Of a DNA stretch of 52,801 bases, positions 14,408 to 22,240 are shown one piece after another. Source of the DNA: Rubrivivax sp. (GTDB lineage: Bacteria > Pseudomonadota > Gammaproteobacteria > Burkholderiales > Burkholderiaceae_C). The stretch is from the NCBI GenBank assembly GCA_022843905.1, contig JALHMT010000035.1:1-52801 (forward strand), read 5' to 3'. The notes under the pieces are model-generated. The model was given only the letters and a program-made list of their open reading frames with translations. It was not told where the DNA came from and ran no database searches. The translations under genes and the position numbers were made by a program. Every line of letters begins with the position of its first letter. The stretch's first letter is position 1.

Positions 14408-14778
14408 CGCCCAACCCGCTGATCCTGCGCCGCGTCCTCGAAACGCTGCCGCGCTTCCGGTACCAGATGACCGACGAGGCGCAGCTGCACGCAGGCATCG
14501 CGCGTGTGCTTGCCGATGCCGGCCTCCCGTTCGAGCACGAACACGTGGCCGGCCCGCAAGACCGTTTCGACTTTCTCGTCGACCCGGGCATCGTCATCGA
14601 GGTCAAGGTCAAGGGCTCGCTGCCCGAGGCGCTGCGCCAGGTGGGCCGCTACATCGGGCGCGACGACGTGGCCGCGGTGGTGCTCGCAACCACAAGGCCC
14701 TGGGGCAAGAGCACCGGCTACCGAGCCAGGAATGGCAAGCCGCTGCACCTGCTCCACCTGCAGGGGGCCGCCTTGTGA
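14404..14778 (+). CDS. PD-(D/E)XK nuclease-like protein (VRR-NUC type)
   Basis: A 124-residue protein with the nuclease core: Glu26 in an N-terminal helix, RFDFLVD (Asp56), then IVIEVKVKG (Glu66, Lys68) and a following helix (ALRQVGRYI). It is probably a structure-specific endonuclease or Holliday-junction resolvase. Its stop overlaps the GTG start of the SNF2 helicase, a pairing often seen in phage replication modules. GTG 14404 chosen by overlap with the previous stop. Confidence 0.7.
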   Translation: MTPNPLILRRVLETLPRFRYQMTDEAQLHAGIARVLADAGLPFEHEHVAGPQDRFDFLVDPGIVIEVKVKGSLPEALRQVGRYIGRDDVAAVVLATTRPWGKSTGYRARNGKPLHLLHLQGAAL

Positions 14779-16529
14779 ACTACGGCACCGTCACGCACGG
14801 CGCCCTCGGCTGGCGCATCGAAGGCGAGCCCTTCGTGCGGGCACGCCTCAAGCGCGTCTTCCCTCGCGCGCCACAGCACGCGGCCACGCACATCGTCATC
14901 AGCGACACCCCGGAGAACACGCGCGAGCTGCAGTGGTTCCTCCAGCGCTACCCGATGGACGTGGACCGGCCGGACCTGATGGAGCGCCTTGCTGCCCAGC
15001 ACCGCGACACCGAGCAGCGCCTGGCCGAGCTGATGACGGGTCATCTGCCCCCTCTGCAGCTCGAGCTGGCCGAGCCGGCGCGCGAGTACCAAGCCTTCGC
15101 AGCGCAGATGCTCGACCTGCAGAGCTATGTGCTCGGCGACGACGTGGGCCTGGGCAAGACCGTCTCCGCCATCTGTGGCATGGTGCGGCCCGGCAACCTG
15201 CCGGCGCTGGTGGTATGCCCGGCGCATCTGCCGCGCCAATGGGCCAGCATGCTCGCGCGCTTCGCGCCGGCGCTGTGCACACACGTGCTCAAGACCGGCT
15301 CGGTCTACGACCTCATGCCGCGGCATCGTGCCGCGCAGCCCGAGCTGCTCGAGCGCTCGCTGCCGGACGTCATCATCACCTCGTACCACAAGCTACGCGG
15401 CTGGGCCGAAACGCTGGCCGGCGTAGTGCGCCTGGTGGTCTACGACGAATGCCAGGCGCTGCGCAGCCCCGGCACCGACATCTATCGCGCCGCGCAGTTG
15501 GTGGGCTCGCGAGCGCAGCGCTGCCTGGGCCTGTCGGCCACGCCCATCTACAACTACGGCCACGAGTTCCACCACGTCATCAACGTCATCCGCCCCGAGG
15601 CGCTCGGGGAGTACCAGGAATTCCTGCGCGAGTGGTGCGTGCCCATAGGCAACGGCAAGGCGCGTCTGTCCGACCCCAAGGAGTTCGGCGCCTACCTGCG
15701 GCGCGAGGGCATCATGCTGCGCCGCACGCGCGCCGACGTCGGCCGCGAGCTGCCTGAGCTCACCAAGGTCGTCCACGCGATCGACGCCGACAAGAAGGCG
15801 CTGGACGCCATCAAGGGCGACGCCGTCGAGCTGGCCAAGGTGGTGTTGCGCCACGCCGAGAGCTATCGCGGCCAGAGGATGCAGGCCGCCGGCGAGTTCG
15901 ACGCAATGATGCGCCAGGCCACCGGCATCGCTAAGGCACCCTACGTGGCCGAGTTCGTGCGCCTGCTGCTCGAGAGCGGCGAACCCATAGTGCTCTTTGG
16001 CTGGCACCGCGCCGTCTACGACCTGTGGCTCGAGCGCCTGGCCGCGCACAAGCCCGCGCTGTACACCGGCACCGAGTCGGCCGCGCAGAAGGCCGACTCG
16101 ATCGCGCGGTTCACCAGCGGCCAGACACAGCTGCTGATCATGTCGCTGCGCAGCGGCGCCGGCGTCGACGGCCTGCAAGGGCACTGCAGCATCGGCGTGT
16201 TCGGAGAGCTGGACTGGTCGCCTGGGGTCCACGAACAGTGCATGGGCCGCTTCCATCGTGACGGACAGCTGGACGCCTGCAACGCCTATTTCCTGGTCAG
16301 CGACGCCGGTACCGACCCGATCATGGCCGAGGTACTGGGCGTGAAGCGCGGGCAGATCGAAGGCGTGCGCAACCCAGACAGCGCGCTGGCCGAGCGCATC
16401 GACACCGGCGAGAACCACCTGCGCCAGCTCGCACGCCAGCTGCTCAACAGCCGCGGCATCGAGGTGCCGCCCGAGCCGAGCGCCGACGTCGTGGCGATCG
16501 ACGAAACAGCCGCGACAGAAGAGTCCTGA
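14775..16529 (+). CDS. SNF2-family DNA helicase/translocase
   Basis: A 584-residue superfamily-2 ATPase. Walker A is GDDVGLGKT (about 120-128), motif II is YDECQ in place of DEAH, GLSATP is motif III and QCMGRFHRDGQ is motif VI. About 80 N-terminal residues precede the helicase core. It likely moves along double-stranded DNA in phage replication or recombination, together with the adjacent nuclease. GTG 14775 is fixed by the overlap with the nuclease stop. Confidence 0.85.
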   Translation: MNYGTVTHGALGWRIEGEPFVRARLKRVFPRAPQHAATHIVISDTPENTRELQWFLQRYPMDVDRPDLMERLAAQHRDTEQRLAELMTGHLPPLQLELAEPAREYQAFAAQMLDLQSYVLGDDVGLGKTVSAICGMVRPGNLPALVVCPAHLPRQWASMLARFAPALCTHVLKTGSVYDLMPRHRAAQPELLERSLPDVIITSYHKLRGWAETLAGVVRLVVYDECQALRSPGTDIYRAAQLVGSRAQRCLGLSATPIYNYGHEFHHVINVIRPEALGEYQEFLREWCVPIGNGKARLSDPKEFGAYLRREGIMLRRTRADVGRELPELTKVVHAIDADKKALDAIKGDAVELAKVVLRHAESYRGQRMQAAGEFDAMMRQATGIAKAPYVAEFVRLLLESGEPIVLFGWHRAVYDLWLERLAAHKPALYTGTESAAQKADSIARFTSGQTQLLIMSLRSGAGVDGLQGHCSIGVFGELDWSPGVHEQCMGRFHRDGQLDACNAYFLVSDAGTDPIMAEVLGVKRGQIEGVRNPDSALAERIDTGENHLRQLARQLLNSRGIEVPPEPSADVVAIDETAATEES

Positions 16530-16534
16530 CCCAC

Positions 16535-16699
16535 ATGGCCTGCCCCAAGTGCGGATGCAAGGTTGCGTACCAGTACGACGCCGGCGGCGGGTTCGATGGC
16601 ATCGACGGCTTCGACGAGCGGCTCGAACGCTGCGCCGCCTGCGGCGAGGTGTTCGACGTGGAAGACCACGCAGATGAAGATGACGAGGAGCCGCTGTAG
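16535..16699 (+). CDS. 54-aa zinc-ribbon protein
   Basis: MACPKCGCKV and CAACGEVF supply two CxxC knuckles, followed by an acidic tail (EDHADEDDEEPL). Typical small phage zinc ribbon. Its TAG overlaps the GTG of the DUF4326 gene. Confidence 0.6.
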   Translation: MACPKCGCKVAYQYDAGGGFDGIDGFDERLERCAACGEVFDVEDHADEDDEEPL

Positions 16700-17031
16700 T
16701 GCACCACCGCATCCAGCTCAGCCGCGCCAAGGGCTGGCGCATGCCGCCCAACACCGTCAAGGTCGACCGCAGCACCAAGTGGGGCAACCCCTTCGTCGTC
16801 GGCAGGCACGGCACCCAGGCCCGCTGCGTGCAGCTGTTCGAGTATCTGCTCGGCGGCTACCTGTGCCTGAGCCGCGGCACCGTGAAGCAGCAGACCGACT
16901 ACCTGGAGATGCTCAAGCGCGACCGGCACCAGCTCAAGGGCAAGAACCTCGCGTGCTGGTGCCGCCCGGACCAACCCTGCCACGCCGACGTGCTGCTGCG
17001 CCTCAAGCACCCGAGGGCAAGGCAGCCATGA
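16699..17031 (+). CDS. DUF4326 protein
   Basis: A 110-residue protein with the DUF4326 blocks: KGWRMPPNTVKVDRSTKWGN, a central helical part and LKGKNLACWCRPDQPCHADV at the end, where CWC and C suggest a metal site. Common in phages, function unknown. GTG 16699 overlaps the previous stop. Confidence 0.75.
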   Translation: MHHRIQLSRAKGWRMPPNTVKVDRSTKWGNPFVVGRHGTQARCVQLFEYLLGGYLCLSRGTVKQQTDYLEMLKRDRHQLKGKNLACWCRPDQPCHADVLLRLKHPRARQP

Positions 17032-17282
17032 GGCGCGACACCGGCCCCGAGGTGCTGCTCAAGCTGCTCGAGCACATGCGCACCGCCTGGCTCACCCGCC
17101 GCGAGATCGCCGACCGCAGCGGCCTGCACCGCGCCACCGTGAAGAAGTGGCTCGACCACATGGTCGAGCGCCGCATGCTCGTCGGCCGCGTGCGCGCAGG
17201 CCGCTTCCACGCCCCGGCGCCGCGGGAGTTCACCGTCAGCCCGCAGTGGGGTGGCCAGCTCGAGCACCAGGAGGCAGCTTGA
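17028..17282 (+). CDS. winged-helix DNA-binding protein, 84 aa
   Basis: WLTRREIADRSGLHRATVKK is a clear helix-turn-helix, followed by a wing (VERRMLVGRVRAGRFHA). It lies two genes upstream of the integrase and overlaps the excisionase-like gene, so a role in integration/excision or lysogeny control is plausible. Confidence 0.65.
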   Translation: MRRDTGPEVLLKLLEHMRTAWLTRREIADRSGLHRATVKKWLDHMVERRMLVGRVRAGRFHAPAPREFTVSPQWGGQLEHQEAA

Positions 17283-17635
17283 CGCGCACCCTCAGCCTCG
17301 ACCAAGCCGCCGAGATCATGCTCACCTCGGCCGAGACGGTGTCGGATTGCATCCACAATCGCGGCCTGCCAGCGGCGCGCGTCGGCCGGGCCTACGTGCT
17401 CATCGACGACGACGTGTTCACCTGGCTGCGCACGCAATACGGCAACTGGAGGGGCGAATGCGGCTCTATCAGCGCGGCAAACGAGGCACGTGGTGGGTTG
17501 ACCTCGGCGACGTTGCCGGCCAGCGCGCTCGACGCAGCACTGGCACCAGCGACAACGAAGCGGCGAAGGAGTACGCCGCGACCCTTGCGCGCGATCTCTG
17601 GCGGGCGCGACGCCTCGGCGAAACCCCCCGCGTAA
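17279..17635 (+). CDS. excisionase-like HTH protein, C-terminus overlapping integrase
   Basis: TTG start 17279 with an AGGAGG SD. Residues 1-60 form a MerR/Xis-type HTH: LSLDQAAEIMLTSAETVSDC, then RGLPAARVGRAYVLIDDDVF. The last 59 codons overlap the integrase gene in another frame and are low-complexity, so the functional part may end near the integrase start. It is a candidate recombination directionality factor or integrase regulator. Confidence 0.6.
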   Translation: MTRTLSLDQAAEIMLTSAETVSDCIHNRGLPAARVGRAYVLIDDDVFTWLRTQYGNWRGECGSISAANEARGGLTSATLPASALDAALAPATTKRRRSTPRPLRAISGGRDASAKPPA

Positions 17636-18738
17636 GCTGGGATCAGGCCGTCCTCGCCTGGCTCGAGGAGCACCAGCACCGCAAGTCCATCGAGGAGATC
17701 AAGCGCGTGCTGCGCTGGCTGTCCGTGCGGCTCAAGGGCAAGGCCCTGGCCGACATCACCGACAGCGCCATCCGCACCCTGGTCAGGGAGCGCAAGGCCG
17801 ACGCCGTGAACCGCCGCGCCATCCAGCGCGCCGTCGCCGCCAAGCTCGAGCCGCCGGCGCCCAAGCCGCCCAGCGGCGCCACCGTCAACCGGCACATGGC
17901 CCAGCTCAGCGCCATCCTGCACTACGCCCACCGCCGCGGCTGGCTGGCCGCCGTGCCGCCCATCACCATGGCGCACGAGCCCGCCAAACGCGTGGCCTGG
18001 ATCACCCAGGACCAGGCCCGCAAGCTGCTCACCGAGCTGCCGGACCACCTGAAGCCCATCGCCGGCTTCGCCCTGGCCACCGGCCTGCGCGAGACCAACG
18101 TGCGCCTGCTCACCTGGTCGCAGGTCGACCTGGCGCGCCGCGTGGCCTGGGTGCACGCCGACGAGGCCAAGGCCGGGCGCGACATCAACGTGCCCCTCAA
18201 CGACGCCGCGCTCGCCGTCCTGCAGGCCCAGGCCGGCAAGCACAAGCGCTGGGTGTTCCCGGTCGAGCGCTGGGAGCGCGACGAGCGCGGCCAGTGGACC
18301 CAGCTGCTCGCGCCCACCGGCAAGGTCAGCAGCGCGGCCTGGCGCAAGGCGTGCGTGCGCGCCGGGCTGCCCACGCTGCGCTTTCACGACCTGCGCCACA
18401 CCTGGGCCAGCTGGCACGTCCAGGCCGGCACGCCGCTGCCCGTGCTACAGGAGCTGGGCGGCTGGGCCTCCCTGGGCATGGTGCAGCGCTACGCCCACCT
18501 CGGCGTCAGCCACGTCGCCGCGTGGGCCGGCAACCTGGCCGGCGGCACAACTGCGGCACAAGTGCCGCTACTCGGCGCCAACGAGAACGGCCCCGAAGGG
18601 CCGCTGACAGAGGGAGATTCGCTGGGGTGGCTGATGGGACTCGAACCCACGACGACCAGAATCACAAGCGGTTCCTCGCGCACCGGCGCCAGCAAGATCA
18701 AGCACTTGCGTGCGCCGCGCGGCCGCAAAGCGGCCTGA
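17458..18738 (+). CDS. int: tyrosine-family site-specific integrase
   Basis: A 426-residue lambda-type integrase. Catalytic residues: Arg near 211 (ATGLRETNVRLLTW), HDLRHTWASWH near 309-319 (His and Arg of box II) and Tyr near 345 (VQRYAHL). The N-terminus (LYQRGKRGTWWVDL) is the arm-binding domain; the core-binding domain follows. ATG 17458 has a GGAGG SD. Its last 40 codons run through the attP core (GWLMGLEPTTTR is translated tRNA sequence), a known arrangement that changes the C-terminus on integration. Last gene of the plus arm, convergent with the lysis genes. Confidence 0.95.
   Translation: MRLYQRGKRGTWWVDLGDVAGQRARRSTGTSDNEAAKEYAATLARDLWRARRLGETPRVSWDQAVLAWLEEHQHRKSIEEIKRVLRWLSVRLKGKALADITDSAIRTLVRERKADAVNRRAIQRAVAAKLEPPAPKPPSGATVNRHMAQLSAILHYAHRRGWLAAVPPITMAHEPAKRVAWITQDQARKLLTELPDHLKPIAGFALATGLRETNVRLLTWSQVDLARRVAWVHADEAKAGRDINVPLNDAALAVLQAQAGKHKRWVFPVERWERDERGQWTQLLAPTGKVSSAAWRKACVRAGLPTLRFHDLRHTWASWHVQAGTPLPVLQELGGWASLGMVQRYAHLGVSHVAAWAGNLAGGTTAAQVPLLGANENGPEGPLTEGDSLGWLMGLEPTTTRITSGSSRTGASKIKHLRAPRGRKAA
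18623..18667 (-). other. attP: attP core, identical in kind to the 3' half of tRNA-His
   Basis: Read on the minus strand, the segment gives anticodon loop TTGTGAT (GTG anticodon, His), the anticodon-stem 3' side, the T arm GTGGGTTCGAGTCCCAT and the acceptor end CAGCCACCCCA. Only the 3' half is present, so it is not a working tRNA gene; it would restore the host tRNA-His on integration. Confidence 0.85.
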
Positions 18739-18798
18739 CGCCGGCACAGGTGCGGCACAACACGCCGCAGCCCGGCGCGAAGCCGGCACGCGGCCCGG

Positions 18799-19530
18799 CT
18801 ACCGCTTCTCGCAGCACGCCCCCACGCACCGCTTGCCGCGCTTCGCGCCGCTGGCCGACGGCTTGGGCGGTGCCGCCGCCGCGCATGCAGCCGGCATGCT
18901 CGCAGCGGCCTCTGACGCCGCAGGCGGCACGGCGATCAGGTTCTGCGGCTCCGCGGCAGCGATCGGCGGCGCCTTCAGCGCCGCGCACGCCTGGCGCGAC
19001 AGGTCCACGAAGTCGCCCGCCGCGCTGGGCGCGAACCCCGGCAGCAGCTTGGCCACCAGCAAATCCTCGATCTGCTTGGCGCTGCCGTACTGGCAAGCCT
19101 CCACCTTGGCGTTGCGCAGCGCGATCAGCGTGCAGTCGGTCGGGTCGGCCAGGCTGTCGGCGGTGGACAGCACCCCCAAGCCGAAGCCGCGAGCGCTCTG
19201 CGTCACGCGCACCGAGCACCCCTCGATCGGCGCCATGGGCGGCGTGAACGCCAACGGCGCCAGCGCCAGGCTCAGGAAGCGCGAGCGGTCGTCGCCGGTG
19301 CTCAGCCCCTGGCTCACGTCGCCCACGCCGCTGTGCGAGGCGCTGGTGGCTTTGGCGCCTGCTTTCGCGCGTGCCGCGGCGCCAGCCTTGCTGGTCGACG
19401 TCACAGCCGGCTCCGGCGGCTCCTGCTTCGAGTTGGCCACCGCGTTCTGCGCAGTGCACACGGCGGCCACGATCGCCAGCGCCACGAGCGAGCACAGGCG
19501 GGTGGCGGTGGTCTTGCGACGGTCGTTCAT
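18799..19530 (-). CDS. exported protein at the end of the lysis cluster
   Basis: A 243-residue protein with a signal peptide (RRKTTATRLCSLVALAIV, then VANS), an Ala/Pro-rich linker and paired cysteines. Start overlaps the Rz1 stop (ATGA). It is periplasmic by prediction and sits at the distal end of the late operon. It may be a lysis accessory or a lysogenic-conversion factor; no family recognised. Confidence 0.55.
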   Translation of the reverse strand: MNDRRKTTATRLCSLVALAIVAAVCTAQNAVANSKQEPPEPAVTSTSKAGAAARAKAGAKATSASHSGVGDVSQGLSTGDDRSRFLSLALAPLAFTPPMAPIEGCSVRVTQSARGFGLGVLSTADSLADPTDCTLIALRNAKVEACQYGSAKQIEDLLVAKLLPGFAPSAAGDFVDLSRQACAALKAPPIAAAEPQNLIAVPPAASEAAASMPAACAAAAPPKPSASGAKRGKRCVGACCEKR

Positions 19531-19778
19531 GGGGTTCCTTTCGGTGGGTCAGTCAGTTGCAGCGCCGCCCGGCGGCACTCTCGGTACAGGTTGGCCACCT
19601 CCACCAGCTTCAGCGTCGTCGCGCCGAACGATGGGTCGGCCAGCGGGGTCAGCGGCGGGCAGCTGGCCACCACCAGGGGGGTCGGCTTGTTCTCCGGTGA
19701 GCGCGGCATTGATGCGTCGCAGGCTGTCAGCGTCATGCCGACAAGCAACATCGCGGTACACAGGCTTCTCGATGACAT
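19527..19778 (-). CDS. Rz1-like outer-membrane spanin lipoprotein
   Basis: An 83-residue protein with a lipoprotein signal (MLLVGMTLTAC, lipobox LTAC) and a Pro-containing mature part. It is encoded in a different frame inside and beyond the end of the Rz-like gene, the classical overlapping spanin arrangement. With Rz it would fuse inner and outer membranes in the last step of lysis. Confidence 0.8.
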   Translation of the reverse strand: MSSRSLCTAMLLVGMTLTACDASMPRSPENKPTPLVVASCPPLTPLADPSFGATTLKLVEVANLYRECRRAALQLTDPPKGTP

Positions 19779-19995
19779 CGCGCTGCACCTCGTTGTGGAT
19801 GGTCCGGTTCACCACCTTGAGCTGGCTCAGGCCGTTGGCCACCGCAGCGGCCGCCGCATCGCTGGCGATCTTGGCCACCGCCTCGTCGCGCACCGCTTCG
19901 GCCAGTTCCGCGTCGCGCCCGTCCTGCCGGCCCTGCCAGTACGCGCCGCCCAGCGCAGCCACCAGGGTCAAGGCCCCGACCAGCCAGCCGATCAC
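19549..19995 (-). CDS. Rz-like inner-membrane spanin
   Basis: A 148-residue protein with an N-terminal membrane anchor (MIGWLVGALTLVAALGGAYW), a charged helical periplasmic domain (DAELAEAVRDEAVAKIASD) and CRHDADSLRRIN, as in phage Rz proteins. Its 3' half overlaps the Rz1-like gene. Start overlaps the stop of the DUF6527 gene. Confidence 0.8.
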   Translation of the reverse strand: MIGWLVGALTLVAALGGAYWQGRQDGRDAELAEAVRDEAVAKIASDAAAAAVANGLSQLKVVNRTIHNEVQRDVIEKPVYRDVACRHDADSLRRINAALTGEQADPPGGGQLPAADPAGRPIVRRDDAEAGGGGQPVPRVPPGGAATD

Positions 19996-20297
19996 GACCA
20001 GTCCTCGCCGATGGATGCCAGGTCAGGCAACTCCACCGTCTTGCCGGCGAGCTCGTGCTTCGAGTCGCCGCAATATTCGATACGGCCGTCGCGCACGAAG
20101 TAGTGACACTGGCCGACGATGTTGATGGACGGGCTGAATGTCGGCCGCTCGACGTCGCCGTTGAACGACCAGTGGTGCCCATTGGGCTGAGACTTCGGAT
20201 CGGTGTAGACGACGTGGTTCATCTTGCAGCCCGGACACCAATGCCGCCATGCCGGCGCCAACCCAGCACCCACGTCGCATTGCTTTACCTTGGCCAC
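19992..20297 (-). CDS. DUF6527 protein, 101 aa
   Basis: HWCPGCKMNHVV (zinc CxxC), HWSFNGDVERPTFSPSI and CHYFVRDGRIEYCGDSKHEL are the conserved blocks of this phage family. The start is GTG 20297, three bases after the endolysin stop; no ATG fits. Role unknown; its position inside the lysis block is typical of the family. Confidence 0.7.
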   Translation of the reverse strand: MAKVKQCDVGAGLAPAWRHWCPGCKMNHVVYTDPKSQPNGHHWSFNGDVERPTFSPSINIVGQCHYFVRDGRIEYCGDSKHELAGKTVELPDLASIGEDWS

Positions 20298-20299
20298 GA

Positions 20300-20785
20300 T
20301 CAGGCCTCGTTCGTCGATGAAGCGCCGGCGCTGGCCAGCACAGGCAACGGCAGCGCGGCGGTCGCAAGCTCGCCCACCGGCAGGCGGTAGCCAAGCACTC
20401 GCTGCATCTCGAAGGGCGCGATCGTCACGGCGTTGCTCTGGTTGCCGCCGATCACGAGCAGACGGCCGCGCGAGTCCTTGCCGACGATGATGCCGACGTG
20501 GCCACCGCCTTCGCGCTCGAAGACCACCACCGCGCCCACCGCGGGGCCGAGGATCTCCTCGCCCCAAGCGAGCCAGGCACGCGCGCGGAAAGCGTTCTTC
20601 GGCGGCGTGTAGCCGCAGTCGGTCATCCAGTCCGCCAGGATGCTGCCGCACCACGGCTGGCCCGTGAGCCACTGCCAGCTGAAGCGCTTCAGCACCGCAC
20701 GGATGCGCGGCGAGTCGTTCGCGCCCAGCGTCTCGCGCTCGCCAAGGTCGCGGCGCGCGCGCTCGAGCCATCGCGGTTCGGTCAT
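20300..20785 (-). CDS. endolysin, TIGR02594/CHAP-like amidase-peptidase
   Basis: A 161-residue protein: WLERARRDLGERE, TGQPWCGSILADWM (catalytic Cys), GHVGIIVGK (His) and GGNQSNAV are the blocks of the NlpC/P60-CHAP-like TIGR02594 family of phage cell-wall hydrolases. No signal peptide, so it needs the holin to reach the peptidoglycan. ATG 20785 chosen, overlapping the upstream stop. Confidence 0.85.
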   Translation of the reverse strand: MTEPRWLERARRDLGERETLGANDSPRIRAVLKRFSWQWLTGQPWCGSILADWMTDCGYTPPKNAFRARAWLAWGEEILGPAVGAVVVFEREGGGHVGIIVGKDSRGRLLVIGGNQSNAVTIAPFEMQRVLGYRLPVGELATAALPLPVLASAGASSTNEA

Positions 20786-20979
20786 GATTCCCCCTGTTGC
20801 TGCGCCGACCGTCGCCCGCGCTCGAATGCCTCGCGGCACAAGGCCTCTACGTCCTCGGCCAGCACCAGCGCCTTGAAAACCCCGTGATGCCTTGCGGCAT
20901 GCTCGACAGCGGTGTCGTGGTCCATCGTCACCTCGCGGTGATGCCGCGCGCCGACGACGAGCCAGGCTTCGGTGTTCAT
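20782..20979 (-). CDS. small protein in lysis cluster, 65 aa
   Basis: A helical, His-rich protein (ARHHREVTMDHDTAVEHAARHH). Overlaps the endolysin start and the upstream membrane-protein stop. Unknown; may modulate lysis timing. Confidence 0.5.
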   Translation of the reverse strand: MNTEAWLVVGARHHREVTMDHDTAVEHAARHHGVFKALVLAEDVEALCREAFERGRRSAQQQGES

Positions 20980-21326
20980 GGCGACTTGGTCCCGCCAGCG
21001 ACGTGCCGCAGTTGCTCAGGGTCCAAGGGCATCGGCTTGGTGGTGTACTCCGGCGCCTTCAACCAGGCGTGCCTGCCGCTCCACAGCCAGGCCAGCAGAG
21101 CAGCGTTGATGCTGATGTCGGCCCAGCTCGGCCAGGTGTACAGCGGCGGCGTGATGCTCTGCAGCGCGCTAGCCAGCGAGCCCACCAGCATGGCCACGTA
21201 CACGCCGCGGAACACCAGCCGCGTCTGCGGCCCCATCGCCTTGATGCGGCACATGCAGATCACGCCCACGCCGCAGCACAGCACCGCGTTCACGATCGCC
21301 ATCAGGATCAGTGCGGTATGGCTCAT
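20976..21326 (-). CDS. holin-like membrane protein, 116 aa
   Basis: Three predicted helices: residues 5-24 (ALILMAIVNAVLCCGVGVIC), about 40-60 (GVYVAMLVGSLASALQSI) and about 70-86 (ISINAALLAWLW), followed by a charged tail. Size and position before the endolysin fit a class I holin or an antiholin partner of the next gene upstream. Confidence 0.6.
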   Translation of the reverse strand: MSHTALILMAIVNAVLCCGVGVICMCRIKAMGPQTRLVFRGVYVAMLVGSLASALQSITPPLYTWPSWADISINAALLAWLWSGRHAWLKAPEYTTKPMPLDPEQLRHVAGGTKSP

Positions 21327-21751
21327 TGCCCGTCTCCCTTCGGCGGCTCAGCGCCAGTGCGGCGCTGCACCAGCGCCTCGATACCCCTCCCGACCAGCCC
21401 CAGCAGCCACGCGCCCACGCGCGGCCAGTCGTGGCCAATGCCGCCAATGAGTGCCGCCACCGGCCCCAGCAGCCACTTGTGGTCCCAGCCCAGCCACTCG
21501 CCCAGCGCGGCAGCGGAAGGCACGGTGATCAGCAGCGCCAGCCCCACGTGCCTCAACATGTGGGTGCCGGCGGCGCGCAGCGTCTCGGTGTTGCGACGGC
21601 TCGCGCTCCACGCGCTGCCCAACATGGCGCCGAACACGATCACGATGTACGGCCCCACCATCCGCGCCACGTCGGGGCCGAGCAAGGCCGTGACCACGGT
21701 GATCAGCAGCGTGACCACGTCCACCGGTGGCGGGGTGATATGCGCGCTCAT
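21323..21751 (-). CDS. holin-like membrane protein, 142 aa
   Basis: Contains several hydrophobic segments (VVTLLITVVTALLG, YIVIVFGAMLGSAW, HVGLALLITVPSAAALG, VAALIGGIGH) and a basic C-terminal tail. Lies between the last tail gene and the second membrane protein. One of the two is probably the pore-forming holin; sequence alone does not say which. Confidence 0.6.
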   Translation of the reverse strand: MSAHITPPPVDVVTLLITVVTALLGPDVARMVGPYIVIVFGAMLGSAWSASRRNTETLRAAGTHMLRHVGLALLITVPSAAALGEWLGWDHKWLLGPVAALIGGIGHDWPRVGAWLLGLVGRGIEALVQRRTGAEPPKGDGQ

Positions 21752-21760
21752 GGCACCCCC

Positions 21761-22228
21761 TCAGTTCATGTACAGCCGCAGCGTCCCCGCCGGGAACGAC
21801 ACCGCCTCGCCGATCGCGAAGCTGCGCGTGATCGGGGCGCCGCCGCTGTCCACGATCACGCCGAAGCGGCGCTGGTTGCCGGCGCTCACCGCGTCGTACG
21901 CCGCAAAGCCCACGATGCCGTTCCACGCCGCCGCGAGCGACGCCGAGAACGTGATCGCCACGTTGTTGCTGATGTAGTTGTTGCTGCCGCTGCTCACCGC
22001 CGTGGTGCCATCGCCCTGCGTGCCGGACCAGTTGGTCAGGTTGCAGGCCAGGCCCTGGCGCGCGTAGCCGGTGTAGCCCGCGCCGGTGCTGATCTCGGTG
22101 CCGGCCGACGCGCGCGACGCCACGGCGCTCAGCAGGCCGAGGTACCAGGTGCCGGGGAAGGTGATGCTCTGGCCGCGCATCTCGGCGTCGATGAGCAGGT
22201 TGAGCCAGGATTGACGCAAGCGAGCCAT
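21761..22228 (-). CDS. tail-associated structural protein, 155 aa
   Basis: A beta-rich protein (PGTWYLGLLSAVASRASAGT, SGSNNYISNNVAITF, GIVGFAAYDA), which resembles phage small tail or receptor-associated proteins found after gene J. It follows J by 12 bp and precedes the holin-like genes. Moderate confidence. Confidence 0.6.
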   Translation of the reverse strand: MARLRQSWLNLLIDAEMRGQSITFPGTWYLGLLSAVASRASAGTEISTGAGYTGYARQGLACNLTNWSGTQGDGTTAVSSGSNNYISNNVAITFSASLAAAWNGIVGFAAYDAVSAGNQRRFGVIVDSGGAPITRSFAIGEAVSFPAGTLRLYMN

Positions 22229-22240
22229 GGTGGTGTCCCT

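Noticed and set aside
18623..18667. tRNA gene on the minus strand
   Set aside because: Only the 3' half of tRNA-His is present, with no 5' acceptor or D arm. It is the attP core.
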